Assembly: GCA_902783395.1 (NCBI GenBank)
Contig: CACZRA010000405.1
Location: 1-7,935, forward strand
Direction: 5' to 3'
From: an uncultured Lachnospiraceae bacterium
GTDB lineage: Bacteria > Bacillota > Clostridia > Lachnospirales > Lachnospiraceae
DNA: 7,935 nucleotides
The translations under genes were made by a program, and so were the position numbers. The first letter of the stretch is position 1; the number at the start of each line of letters is the position of its first letter. Shown here piece by piece: positions 1-6,012 of the stretch. Below the pieces are notes generated by a model. The model searched no databases and was not told where the DNA came from. It saw nothing but the letters and a program-made list of their open reading frames with translations.

Positions 1-1482
1 GAAGACGGTTCTGACAGCGCAGAGGATGAGAGCGGTTCGGAGGACGGCAGTTCGGGAGCTGAAAGCGTGGAAAGCGAAATATCCGATACCGCTGCAGGAG
101 AGGAAGCCGATGCATTAAGGTCTGCAGGAGCCTCCAAGGTGAATAAGTATACCAATTCCACCTATCAGTACAGTATCTGCTGCCCGGAGGAATACAAGAT
201 CTCCGACGCAGATGACAGAACAGTGGAGATATCAAATAAAAAGGGAACTCTCCATGCGGCTGTAAGATATATGGACCGGTATATTGATGACAGCATACTG
301 TACAATGCATATGATTTCAGCAATATGGTGAATGTAAGGCCGGATAATCTGCTGCCGGTCGAGGGTTCCGGGAGTACCCCGGAGGTTGACGAAGCTAATA
401 AGAAGGATATTGCCGGTGAAGAGGATATTTCTCATTTTGAATATCACTATACGGACAAGAAGGACAAAAAGTGGAACGGAAATGTATATATCTTTGATTC
501 CCGGGGACAGTACGGATGCTATGTGGTATATACCCTGGTGAATAAGAGTGCCGATGATTATGACGAGCTGCAGGAGTATGCCGCTGCATGCGCGGATTCC
601 TTCAGGATCGACGGGGAATATGACCCTCCGAAGGTCAAGATCTATGATCAGAAGGAGTACGGAATAAAGTTCTCCGTGACAGACGGGACGGATCTTATAG
701 AGAACCAGGCCGATGCGCTGGAGGTGCATTTTGATAACAACGGCAGCGATCACAGGGCATGGATCGTTCCCGGTGATAATTACGGTACGGATTTTCCGGA
801 TATCATGACGAACATGGCTGCAAATGCCGGAAACACGGATATCAGTATTAATTCGGACATGGTTCCGCTGAACTTCGGAGAGTATAAGGGGTACTGGGTA
901 AGCGCGACTATTGACGGACAGCCCGGCAGAATGTATGCTTTTTCCACTAATCTCGGTTCGGATGCAAAGTACCAGACTTATGCGGTGGTCGGATATGACT
1001 CGGATGAAGACCAGGTGAAAGAGCTCGTGGGAGGCTTCAGGTTTGAGGGGGCAACAACTTATGATAATTCGAGTGTGGACACGAGCGACACTGTCAGGAT
1101 CAGCCATTCGGGAGGAGCTGCTTCCGGAGGCTCGGAATACATATTCCCCGGAACAGACACCAAAGAGCTTACAAACAGGGATGTGGATGAATTCATAAAG
1201 GGATATCTTGACAGCAATAATGCCAACAATCTGCCGGAATCAGAGAAGAAAAGGATCATAGCAAGAGGTCTCTGCTATGCAAGGAATGAGATATATGCCC
1301 GTCATGGATATATTTTTAATTCGGGCGAGCTCAGGGATCTGTTTAACAGCATGAGCTGGTATCACGGGGAGATTCCTTCGGAGAGGTTCAGCAGCGGAGT
1401 ATTTAATTCGGCGGAAAAGAAAAACGTTGAATTCCTTAAGCTGAAGATGGAGGAATACGGCGGGTATCAGCCGGCAAAATAG
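1..1482 (+). CDS. YARHG-domain protein with two tandem PsbP/DcrB-like modules (5' partial)
   Basis: The frame is open from the first base, so the gene begins upstream of the window. The GTG at 67 is internal to an acidic Ser/Glu/Asp linker and is a poor start candidate. In the visible 493 residues I see the linker (1-50), a first module (about 54-203, ending DSFRI), a second module (about 214-350, ending GGFRF), a Gly/Ser-rich spacer (355-388), and a YARHG domain (about 389-487) with the signature YARHG at 432-436 and a WYHG motif after it. YARHG domains are known mostly from extracellular or membrane-anchored bacterial proteins and their function is unknown. The PsbP/DcrB-like label for the modules is my fold-level guess. 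No membrane segment is visible; one, or a zinc ribbon, may lie in the missing N-terminus. The PP2C phosphatase gene follows 53 bp downstream with no terminator between, so the two are probably co-transcribed. I infer a surface or envelope role linked to Ser/Thr phosphorylation. Confidence 0.85.
   Translation, partial: EDGSDSAEDESGSEDGSSGAESVESEISDTAAGEEADALRSAGASKVNKYTNSTYQYSICCPEEYKISDADDRTVEISNKKGTLHAAVRYMDRYIDDSILYNAYDFSNMVNVRPDNLLPVEGSGSTPEVDEANKKDIAGEEDISHFEYHYTDKKDKKWNGNVYIFDSRGQYGCYVVYTLVNKSADDYDELQEYAAACADSFRIDGEYDPPKVKIYDQKEYGIKFSVTDGTDLIENQADALEVHFDNNGSDHRAWIVPGDNYGTDFPDIMTNMAANAGNTDISINSDMVPLNFGEYKGYWVSATIDGQPGRMYAFSTNLGSDAKYQTYAVVGYDSDEDQVKELVGGFRFEGATTYDNSSVDTSDTVRISHSGGAASGGSEYIFPGTDTKELTNRDVDEFIKGYLDSNNANNLPESEKKRIIARGLCYARNEIYARHGYIFNSGELRDLFNSMSWYHGEIPSERFSSGVFNSAEKKNVEFLKLKMEEYGGYQPAK
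160..1050 (+). repeat. Two diverged tandem protein modules within the YARHG gene
   Basis: The stretches 160-609 and 640-1050 encode modules with the same layout. Each starts with a Tyr-rich strand (TYQYSICCPEEY against EYGIKFSVTD). Each then has a Val/His-containing strand (VEISNKKGTLHAAVRY against LEVHFDNNGSDHRAWIV). Each ends with a YxVYTLV or YAVVGY strand, an acidic helix, and the terminal pattern SFRI or GFRF. The similarity is visible only in the protein and not as a DNA repeat, so the duplication is old. This is a by-eye alignment and has not been computed. Confidence 0.5.
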
Positions 1483-1535
1483 TATCAGTTGACCGGAGCG
1501 GACAGGCTGTTTTACAGAAATAAGGAAGGCTTTAT

Positions 1536-2639
1536 ATGGATGTTGTTTATTACACTAATCAGGGCGGCAGGGAAGTAAACGAGGATTCCCTTTTTATGAC
1601 AGACGGGGCATATGTAGTCTGTGACGGATTTGGAGGACATGCGAGCGGTGAGGTGGCTTCAAACTGCGCCGTAAAGGTGATGTCCGAGCTGTGCGCAGGT
1701 AATCCGCCCTATTCGCCTGAGCTTATCAATACATTTTATCTGAGGGCGAATCAGGCTGTCATAGCACTTGAGGAGCAGGCTCTTACTACCATAGTGGGCG
1801 GCTTTGTAAGGGACGGCATCTTTTATTATCAGAGCGTCGGTGACAGCAGGCTGTATTATTTCAGGGACGGAAAGATACTTGCCCAGACAAAGGATGATTC
1901 CGTGTGTCAGGCTGCCGTGGATCTCGGCTCAATGAGCTATGAAGAAATACGTACGAGTGAGGACAGATCGCGGCTTCTCAAGGTGCTCGGTAACGATCCC
2001 GAACTTAAGATAATGCGGAAATATGAGCCCATTACCATGAAAAAGGGAGATGCCTTCCTGGTCTGCAGCGACGGATTCTGGGAGCATGTGCTCGATCAGG
2101 AGATGACGGAAACACTGCATCAGTCTGTTAATGCGGAGGAATGGCTGAACCAGATGCTCAGGATACAGTACGGACGCGCGAAAAACAGGGATGACAATTA
2201 TACCGTGATCTGCGCTATAGCGGAGGAGGCGGATGCGGCTTCGGGCGGTGACCGTTCTGAGACGGTACCGGTCAGTAAAAGTGTGATAGAAAGCGCTCTG
2301 ACAAGCATACCTGTAAGCAAGGCAGAGAAGCTTCATGATGAGATCCATACCGAGCAGTTTGAAACAATGCCGATAAGAGAGGTTGATGTCGATCCCCGCT
2401 CGGAAATGAAAAATGCTCCGGCGGGAGATATACCGTACAGTACTCCGTATGGTGCTCCGGGTGAAAGCCAGTTTAAGAGGGTCAGTAATGACGGAAATGT
2501 AACAGCGTCATTTGACTCCGTACAGCCGGATATCAGACCTGACAGGTTTGATGATGCGGATCAGGAGTATGATGATGATGAATACTACGATGAGGAGCCG
2601 GAAAAGAAAGGTTTTTTCTCAAGACTTTTCGGCAGATGA
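1536..2639 (+). CDS. PP2C-family protein serine/threonine phosphatase with acidic C-terminal tail
   Basis: This is a metal-dependent phosphatase that removes phosphate from Ser/Thr residues, probably opposing a Hanks-type kinase. The catalytic domain spans about residues 1-232 and carries the family motifs in order: NED at 15-17, DGFGGH at 30-35 (metal-binding Asp30), GDSR at 102-105, SDG at 178-180 (Asp179), and DDN at 219-221 (metal-binding Asp220). All the expected acidic metal ligands are present, so it should be active. The domain matches the stand-alone bacterial PP2C size (about 240 residues) and is followed by about 135 extra residues of low complexity. That tail ends with an Asp/Glu/Tyr-rich run and the peptide KKGFFSRLFGR. 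No membrane segment is seen, so the enzyme is cytoplasmic or peripherally attached. The start is well supported: AAGGAAGG at 1522-1529 sits 6 bases before the ATG. The upstream gene encodes the YARHG protein, and both are likely in one operon. Confidence 0.93.
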   Translation: MDVVYYTNQGGREVNEDSLFMTDGAYVVCDGFGGHASGEVASNCAVKVMSELCAGNPPYSPELINTFYLRANQAVIALEEQALTTIVGGFVRDGIFYYQSVGDSRLYYFRDGKILAQTKDDSVCQAAVDLGSMSYEEIRTSEDRSRLLKVLGNDPELKIMRKYEPITMKKGDAFLVCSDGFWEHVLDQEMTETLHQSVNAEEWLNQMLRIQYGRAKNRDDNYTVICAIAEEADAASGGDRSETVPVSKSVIESALTSIPVSKAEKLHDEIHTEQFETMPIREVDVDPRSEMKNAPAGDIPYSTPYGAPGESQFKRVSNDGNVTASFDSVQPDIRPDRFDDADQEYDDDEYYDEEPEKKGFFSRLFGR

Positions 2640-2660
2640 TTTTATTATTTTGTTTCTTTG
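2597..2660 (+). terminator. Possible terminator overlapping the 3' end of the phosphatase gene
   Basis: GCCGGAAAAG (2597-2606) can pair with CTTTTCGGC (2625-2633), giving a 9-bp stem with one bulged G and an 18-base loop. A T-rich stretch (2641-2659) follows after a gap of about 7 bases. The large loop and the distance to the T-rich stretch make it imperfect. It could end the phosphatase transcript, but the stem also encodes part of the C-terminal peptide and may be coincidental. Confidence 0.3.
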
Positions 2661-2773
2661 ATCCTTTCGTAGTTAAGCGCACAGGATCACTTATGATCAG
2701 ATCAGGCGGTTATCACGACGGTCGGGAATAAGATCTGCCCGATCAATTAGAAATACAGGGGAGGAATAGTTAA
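2640..2773. other. Intergenic region ahead of the ABC importer genes
   Basis: This 134-bp gap separates the phosphatase from the solute-binding protein and presumably holds the importer promoter. I see TATGAT at 2692-2697 as a possible -10 element, but no convincing -35 at the right distance. CAGATC/GATCTG (2698-2703 and 2732-2737) and TCGGG/CCCGA (flanking 2727-2737) are short complementary pairs that could form weak, mutually exclusive hairpins. AGGGGAGG at 2757-2764 is a strong ribosome binding site 9 bases before the ATG. No known riboswitch was recognised. Confidence 0.4.
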
Positions 2774-4048
2774 ATGAAAAGAGGATCATTGGTCAGGCTG
2801 CCGGCGGTATGCATGATTGTGTTTTGTGTGCTTTTTCTGCTTGCGGGATGCTCGGGTGGAAACAAGGACACGATCAGGATAGGCTATGTGAATCCGACCA
2901 CAGGCCCGCTTGCCGGAAACGGAGAGGGGTGCGACTGGGTAGTCGCGCAGATGGAAGCTTATCTTAAGGATCATCCCATTAAGGTCAACGGGGAAGAAAA
3001 GGCTTGTGAGATCATAGTATATGATTCTGAGAGTGACGCAAACAAATGCTCGGAACTCACTCAGAAGCTGATCGAAGAAGACAATGTGGATATGATAATA
3101 GCCATACAGACTCCGAATACCGTCATACCGGTAGCGGAGGTGGCCGAGAGGTATGAAATACCGTGCATTGCAACACAGTCTCCGATAGATTCACTTGCAA
3201 ACTCAAGGGATGAATTCAACTGGACATACTGCTCCTTTTATACTCTTGATGATGTGTATGAGTCGCAGAGGGCACTGTGGACAGCGGCAGGCTGCGGAGT
3301 CGGCAGCGGAGCCCGGGTCGGGACTCTGTTTGCAAATGATGCAGACGGTACGGCCTGGCATGAGCTTTTCATGAAGAGACTGGCTGAGGACGGATATGAG
3401 GTAGTGGATCCCGGACAGTATCCCTCGGGTACTACTGATTTCACCAGTCTTGCGAATGAATTCAAGAGTAAGGATATAGATATAATAGCGGGGACAAATA
3501 TCCCTCCTGACTTCATGAATTCCTACAATGCTATCATAAGCGCGGGGGTCGAAGTCAAGGGCGTGACAATGGGAAAATGCTGTCTCCTGCAGTCTGATGT
3601 GGAGGCTTTGGGAGATCTGGCAGACGGCATCATGACACAGGTGTGGTGGGCGCCTACAAATCCGTATTCCTCGGCTCTTACCGGCATCTCGTCGGAGAAG
3701 CTTAACGAGGCATACATGGCGGATCATGACGGAAGAGTCATGCCTCAGCCCGCAGCTTACGCATACGAAGCACTGGAACTTGCGGTCCAGACTTTTAATT
3801 CCGCAAAATCCCTGGATAAGGAAGATATACGTACTGCCCTGAGCTCCCTGGATGTGGATACTATAATAGGCCATGTGAAATATGACCAGAAGATGAAGGG
3901 GCTGACTTTTGCAAGGACCGTACTGTGCGGAGGGCAGTGGCAGAGAGAGAATGGAGAATTAACGTTGAAGATAATAGATAATTCCCTTCATCCGGAGATA
4001 CAGCTTACCGGAGAATATCAGCCTGGAAATGCGACCAATAAAAAATAA
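2774..4048 (+). CDS. ABC importer solute-binding lipoprotein (branched-chain amino acid/amide type)
   Basis: The protein captures a small solute outside the membrane and delivers it to the permeases encoded next. It starts with a basic n-region and a hydrophobic segment, then the lipobox LAGC with the lipidated Cys at residue 26 and a Gly/Asn-rich tether, so it is membrane-anchored. The mature part has the type I periplasmic-binding fold of the LivJ/UrtA/AmiC group (Peripla_BP_6-like). It opens with IRIGYVNPTTGPLAGNG, followed by an acidic beta strand (YDSESDANK) and the segment DNVDMIIAIQTPNTVIPVAEVAE. The C-terminal lobe contains PQPAAYAYEALELA, where this family usually has a Tyr-Asp-Ala motif. 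At 424 residues it has normal family length. The ligand cannot be assigned from sequence alone: branched-chain amino acids, urea, amides and other small molecules are all known for this family. livH follows after 18 bp, indicating an operon. Confidence 0.9.
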   Translation: MKRGSLVRLPAVCMIVFCVLFLLAGCSGGNKDTIRIGYVNPTTGPLAGNGEGCDWVVAQMEAYLKDHPIKVNGEEKACEIIVYDSESDANKCSELTQKLIEEDNVDMIIAIQTPNTVIPVAEVAERYEIPCIATQSPIDSLANSRDEFNWTYCSFYTLDDVYESQRALWTAAGCGVGSGARVGTLFANDADGTAWHELFMKRLAEDGYEVVDPGQYPSGTTDFTSLANEFKSKDIDIIAGTNIPPDFMNSYNAIISAGVEVKGVTMGKCCLLQSDVEALGDLADGIMTQVWWAPTNPYSSALTGISSEKLNEAYMADHDGRVMPQPAAYAYEALELAVQTFNSAKSLDKEDIRTALSSLDVDTIIGHVKYDQKMKGLTFARTVLCGGQWQRENGELTLKIIDNSLHPEIQLTGEYQPGNATNKK

Positions 4049-4066
4049 GCAAGAGGTTATCTGAGA

Positions 4067-4936
4067 ATGTACATCCTGCAGGTTTTGATCAATGGGATGC
4101 TGCTCGGCGGAGTATATGCGATACTGGGGCTCGGCATGTCGCTGATCCTCGGTATCGTTAAACTTACGAATCTTGCTCATGGTGAGTACATAGTAATAGG
4201 GGCATACACATCTATGGTACTTCAGGCGCAGCTGGGCACGGATCCCTTTCTTTCACTTATTGTATCTGTCCCGTTCCTTTTCCTTGCGGGGTATCTCGTG
4301 CAGAGATTTCTGGTGAACAAGGCAATGTCATCCGGAGCTGAACCTGCACTCCTGGTGACCTTTGGAGTGTCGGTCATCCTGAAGGATGTGCTGCTTCTCA
4401 TCTTCGGAGCGGATGCAAGGCATATATCGACAGACTACAGTAATTCCACGGTCATGATAGCAGGACTTGCAATACCGCTCCTGAATATCTGCCTTCTGGT
4501 ACTTTCGGGAGCAGCGGTCCTTCTCCTTCATTTATTCATGCATCATACGCGTACGGGAATGGCTATAAGAGCGGTATCCGATGATCCGGAGCCTGCCGAG
4601 CTGTCAGGAATAAATGTTCCGCATACCTTTGCAGTGGCAGCGGGGGCAGCAGCTGCTACAGCGGCTGTAGCAGGGCTGTGCGTGGGTATGAAATGGACAT
4701 GGTATCCGTCCAGCGGAGGACACTATCTGCTCATTGCCTTTGTGATCGTAGTGATAGGAGGACTCGGAAATGTGGCGGGGACCTTTGCGGCAGGGATCCT
4801 GTTCGGTCTTATGCAGGTTATAGGCGGAGCAAGCTACGGGCTTCTGATCAGTTATATTTTTCTTATCCTTATGCTGACCATAAGACCGAATGAATTCTTC
4901 GGCAGATACCTTCTGTTTCAGAGGAAGAGGCATTGA
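4067..4936 (+). CDS. livH: Branched-chain amino acid-type ABC transporter permease, LivH-like
   Basis: This is one of two membrane subunits forming the channel of a HAAT-family importer. The N-terminus has the typical LivH layout: a first hydrophobic segment with GGVYAILGLGMSLILGIV (residues 14-31), then LTNLAHGEYIVIGAY (33-47). Further hydrophobic segments lie at about 61-80, 96-114, 130-157, 186-205, 221-250 and 256-272. The cytoplasmic loop IRAVSDDPEPAELSGIN (167-183) is in the position of the EAA-like coupling helix that contacts the ATPase. The GGLGNVAGTFAAG loop (231-243) is also typical. At 289 residues the length matches the family. The ATG is preceded by AGAGG at 4052-4056 with a 10-base spacing. 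The gene ends in TGA overlapping the TTG start of the LivM-like gene. Confidence 0.93.
   Translation: MYILQVLINGMLLGGVYAILGLGMSLILGIVKLTNLAHGEYIVIGAYTSMVLQAQLGTDPFLSLIVSVPFLFLAGYLVQRFLVNKAMSSGAEPALLVTFGVSVILKDVLLLIFGADARHISTDYSNSTVMIAGLAIPLLNICLLVLSGAAVLLLHLFMHHTRTGMAIRAVSDDPEPAELSGINVPHTFAVAAGAAAATAAVAGLCVGMKWTWYPSSGGHYLLIAFVIVVIGGLGNVAGTFAAGILFGLMQVIGGASYGLLISYIFLILMLTIRPNEFFGRYLLFQRKRH
4920..4935 (+). promoter_or_regulatory. Ribosome binding site and TTG start coupling livM to livH
   Basis: AGAGGA at 4920-4925, inside the end of the LivH-like gene, lies 7 bases before a TTG at 4933. That TTG overlaps the livH stop (TTGA, 4933-4936). The next in-frame ATG is at 4969, inside the first hydrophobic segment region and without an obvious ribosome binding site, so the TTG is preferred. 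The arrangement suggests translational coupling of the two permeases. Confidence 0.65.
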
Positions 4937-5862
4937 TTTCCGGGGACAGCGGATCAAAAAAAAGCCTCATGATAGCAGGCGCGGTATTTCTGCTGCTGCT
5001 TATCCCGGGGGTTACCGGGGCGGCGGGAAATAATGTGCTGCGATACGGCTTCAGGATATTCCTTTATATCACAATAGGCGAGATGTGGAACCTGCTGTCG
5101 GGATATGCGGGCATGACAAGCCTGGGGCAGCAGTCATTCATAGGCCTGTCGGGATATGCGCTTGCCGTTGTGACGTCAAAATACGGGATGCCCTATCCTT
5201 TAGGGTTTATTTCAGGACTTGTGATAAGCCTTGTCTTTGCACTTGCAATGTCCTTCCTTCTCCTCCGGATAGACGGAATGTATTTTGCCATCACTACCTG
5301 GGTGGTAGCGGAGGCGCTGGGAACTCTCTTCATGAGCATGACGTATGTGAACAGGGGGGCCGGTATGACGATCTCTGCCGTGCCCTATCCCAGGATCGGT
5401 ACGCTTTATGTGATGGCTCTTGTACTATGCTTCGGTGTGCTCTTATTGATAAAGATGCTGATGTCGTCCGGCAGCGGCCTTAAGATAATCGCTATGCGGG
5501 ATGACCCTCAGGCGGCTGAAGCATCAGGGGTCAATCTGAAAAAAACAAAGAGGATGGTGTATATCCTTGCGGCGGGGATAACATCTCTTGCGGGAAGCCT
5601 GTTTTTCCTGAATAAAGGAACCATCTATCCGGAGAGCGGATTTGATATAGGCTGGACGATATCCATGGTATTTATCGTCATAATAGGCGGATCCGGAACC
5701 TTTTACGGACCTGTAGCCGGGGCAGTCATCTATGTGCTGTTGTCCGAGATCCTGGCGCATTACCCGGGATGGTCAAATATAATACTCGGCGCAGCGGCGA
5801 TAGTAATGATCTTATTCTGTCCGAAGGGGATAGTAAGGATACGTATCAGGAATAAAAACTGA
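4933..5862 (+). CDS. livM: Branched-chain amino acid-type ABC transporter permease, LivM-like
   Basis: This is the second membrane subunit of the importer and pairs with the LivH-like protein. Diagnostic parts are NLLSGYAGMTSLGQQSFIG (residues 53-71), the family's signature near the second membrane segment; the cytoplasmic coupling loop IIAMRDDPQAAEASGVN (185-201); the GGSGTFYGPVAGA loop (252-264); and the closing FCPKGIVR (295-302). Roughly eight hydrophobic segments are visible. The length of 309 residues is on the short side for LivM proteins but normal for many Firmicutes. The start is a TTG overlapping the preceding stop codon. The gene is followed 35 bp downstream by a strong terminator, with no ATPase gene in between, which is unusual since livG and livF normally come next. 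The ATPases may be encoded elsewhere. Confidence 0.92.
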   Translation: MISGDSGSKKSLMIAGAVFLLLLIPGVTGAAGNNVLRYGFRIFLYITIGEMWNLLSGYAGMTSLGQQSFIGLSGYALAVVTSKYGMPYPLGFISGLVISLVFALAMSFLLLRIDGMYFAITTWVVAEALGTLFMSMTYVNRGAGMTISAVPYPRIGTLYVMALVLCFGVLLLIKMLMSSGSGLKIIAMRDDPQAAEASGVNLKKTKRMVYILAAGITSLAGSLFFLNKGTIYPESGFDIGWTISMVFIVIIGGSGTFYGPVAGAVIYVLLSEILAHYPGWSNIILGAAAIVMILFCPKGIVRIRIRNKN

Positions 5863-5878
5863 AATAAACGATAACGTA

Positions 5879-5891
5879 TAAAACGTTTCGC
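5879..5891. promoter_or_regulatory. Upstream operator-like copy (AAACGTTTCGC)
   Basis: AAACGTTTCGC at 5881-5891 is identical to 11 bases of the palindrome at the kinase promoter, exactly 69 bp upstream of it. Its core AAACGTTT is itself an 8-bp palindrome. It lies between the livM stop and the terminator, not at an obvious promoter, so it may be an auxiliary operator used for cooperative binding or looping by the same LacI-type repressor. Confidence 0.5.
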
Positions 5892-5896
5892 ACCTG

Positions 5897-5930
5897 TGAA
5901 CTCCTTGAATATCAAGGAGTTCATTTTTAT
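5897..5930 (+). terminator. Rho-independent terminator after livM
   Basis: TGAACTCCTTG (5897-5907) and CAAGGAGTTCA (5913-5923) form a perfect 11-bp stem with the 5-base loop AATAT. Five T residues (5924-5928) and then AT-rich sequence follow directly. This is a textbook intrinsic terminator for + strand transcription. It ends the importer transcript and insulates the kinase promoter. There is no matching A-tract before the stem, so it should not terminate in the reverse direction. Confidence 0.93.
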
Positions 5931-5943
5931 TTCCGGAAATCTA

Positions 5944-5973
5944 TTGACGAAACGTTTCGCTTTGTGATATGAT
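5944..5973 (+). promoter_or_regulatory. Sigma-A-type promoter of the kinase/dehydrogenase operon
   Basis: TTGACG (5944-5949, five of six consensus bases) and TATGAT (5968-5973, five of six) are separated by 18 bp. Transcription would start near 5979-5981, leaving a leader of about 33 bases before the kinase ATG. The operator palindrome overlaps the -35 element and part of the spacer, so a bound repressor would block polymerase. Confidence 0.8.
5948..5959. promoter_or_regulatory. Palindromic operator CGAAACGTTTCG, LacI-family type
   Basis: This is a perfect 12-bp palindrome with a central CG, the usual pattern of LacI/GalR-family operators. It fits poorly to the CcpA cre consensus, because the flanking TG and CA positions do not match, so a pathway-specific LacI-type repressor is more likely than global catabolite control. 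It covers the last two bases of the -35 and continues into the spacer. The regulator gene is not in the window. Confidence 0.75.
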
Positions 5974-5980
5974 GCACAAG

Positions 5981-5998
5981 GTTGAAACGCAGTTTAAC
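5981..5998 (+). promoter_or_regulatory. Possible leader hairpin or degenerate operator half-site
   Basis: GTTGAAAC (5981-5988), GCA, then GTTTAAC (5992-5998) can form a small imperfect hairpin right at the predicted 5' end of the kinase mRNA. The same bases include GAAACG (5984-5989), which matches one operator half-site 35 bp upstream. Either reading is tentative. Confidence 0.25.
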
Positions 5999-6012
5999 TG
6001 GGAGAGTTCGGT

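Noticed and set aside
67..69. GTG as the start of the first gene
   Set aside because: The frame is open upstream to base 1 and encodes the same Ser/Glu/Asp-rich linker, so the GTG is an internal Val codon.
232..1107. Long open frame of 291 codons on the - strand
   Set aside because: It lies opposite the YARHG gene, which has clear domain structure; the antisense product has no recognisable domain and an unlikely composition, and shorter antisense frames elsewhere are of the same kind.
2568..2590. GAT-repeat tract as a phase-variable microsatellite
   Set aside because: Only a few uninterrupted units are present, and trinucleotide changes would only lengthen or shorten the acidic tail without breaking the frame.
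2698..2745. Riboswitch or attenuator ahead of the solute-binding protein gene
   Set aside because: Only 5-6 bp complementary pieces are present, with no recognised aptamer core and no T-tract, so no regulatory RNA can be supported.
3203..3874. Open frame of 223 codons on the - strand
   Set aside because: It is opposite the solute-binding protein gene, has a Cys/His-rich composition typical of antisense translation, and no ribosome binding site or family match was seen.
5838..5847. Palindrome GATACGTATC near the end of livM
   Set aside because: It lies inside coding sequence, differs from the AAACGTTT operator core and is short enough to occur by chance.
5946..5960. CcpA cre site at the kinase promoter
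   Set aside because: The central CG and A residues fit, but the conserved outer TG and C positions of the cre consensus do not; the perfect palindrome suits a specific LacI-family regulator better.
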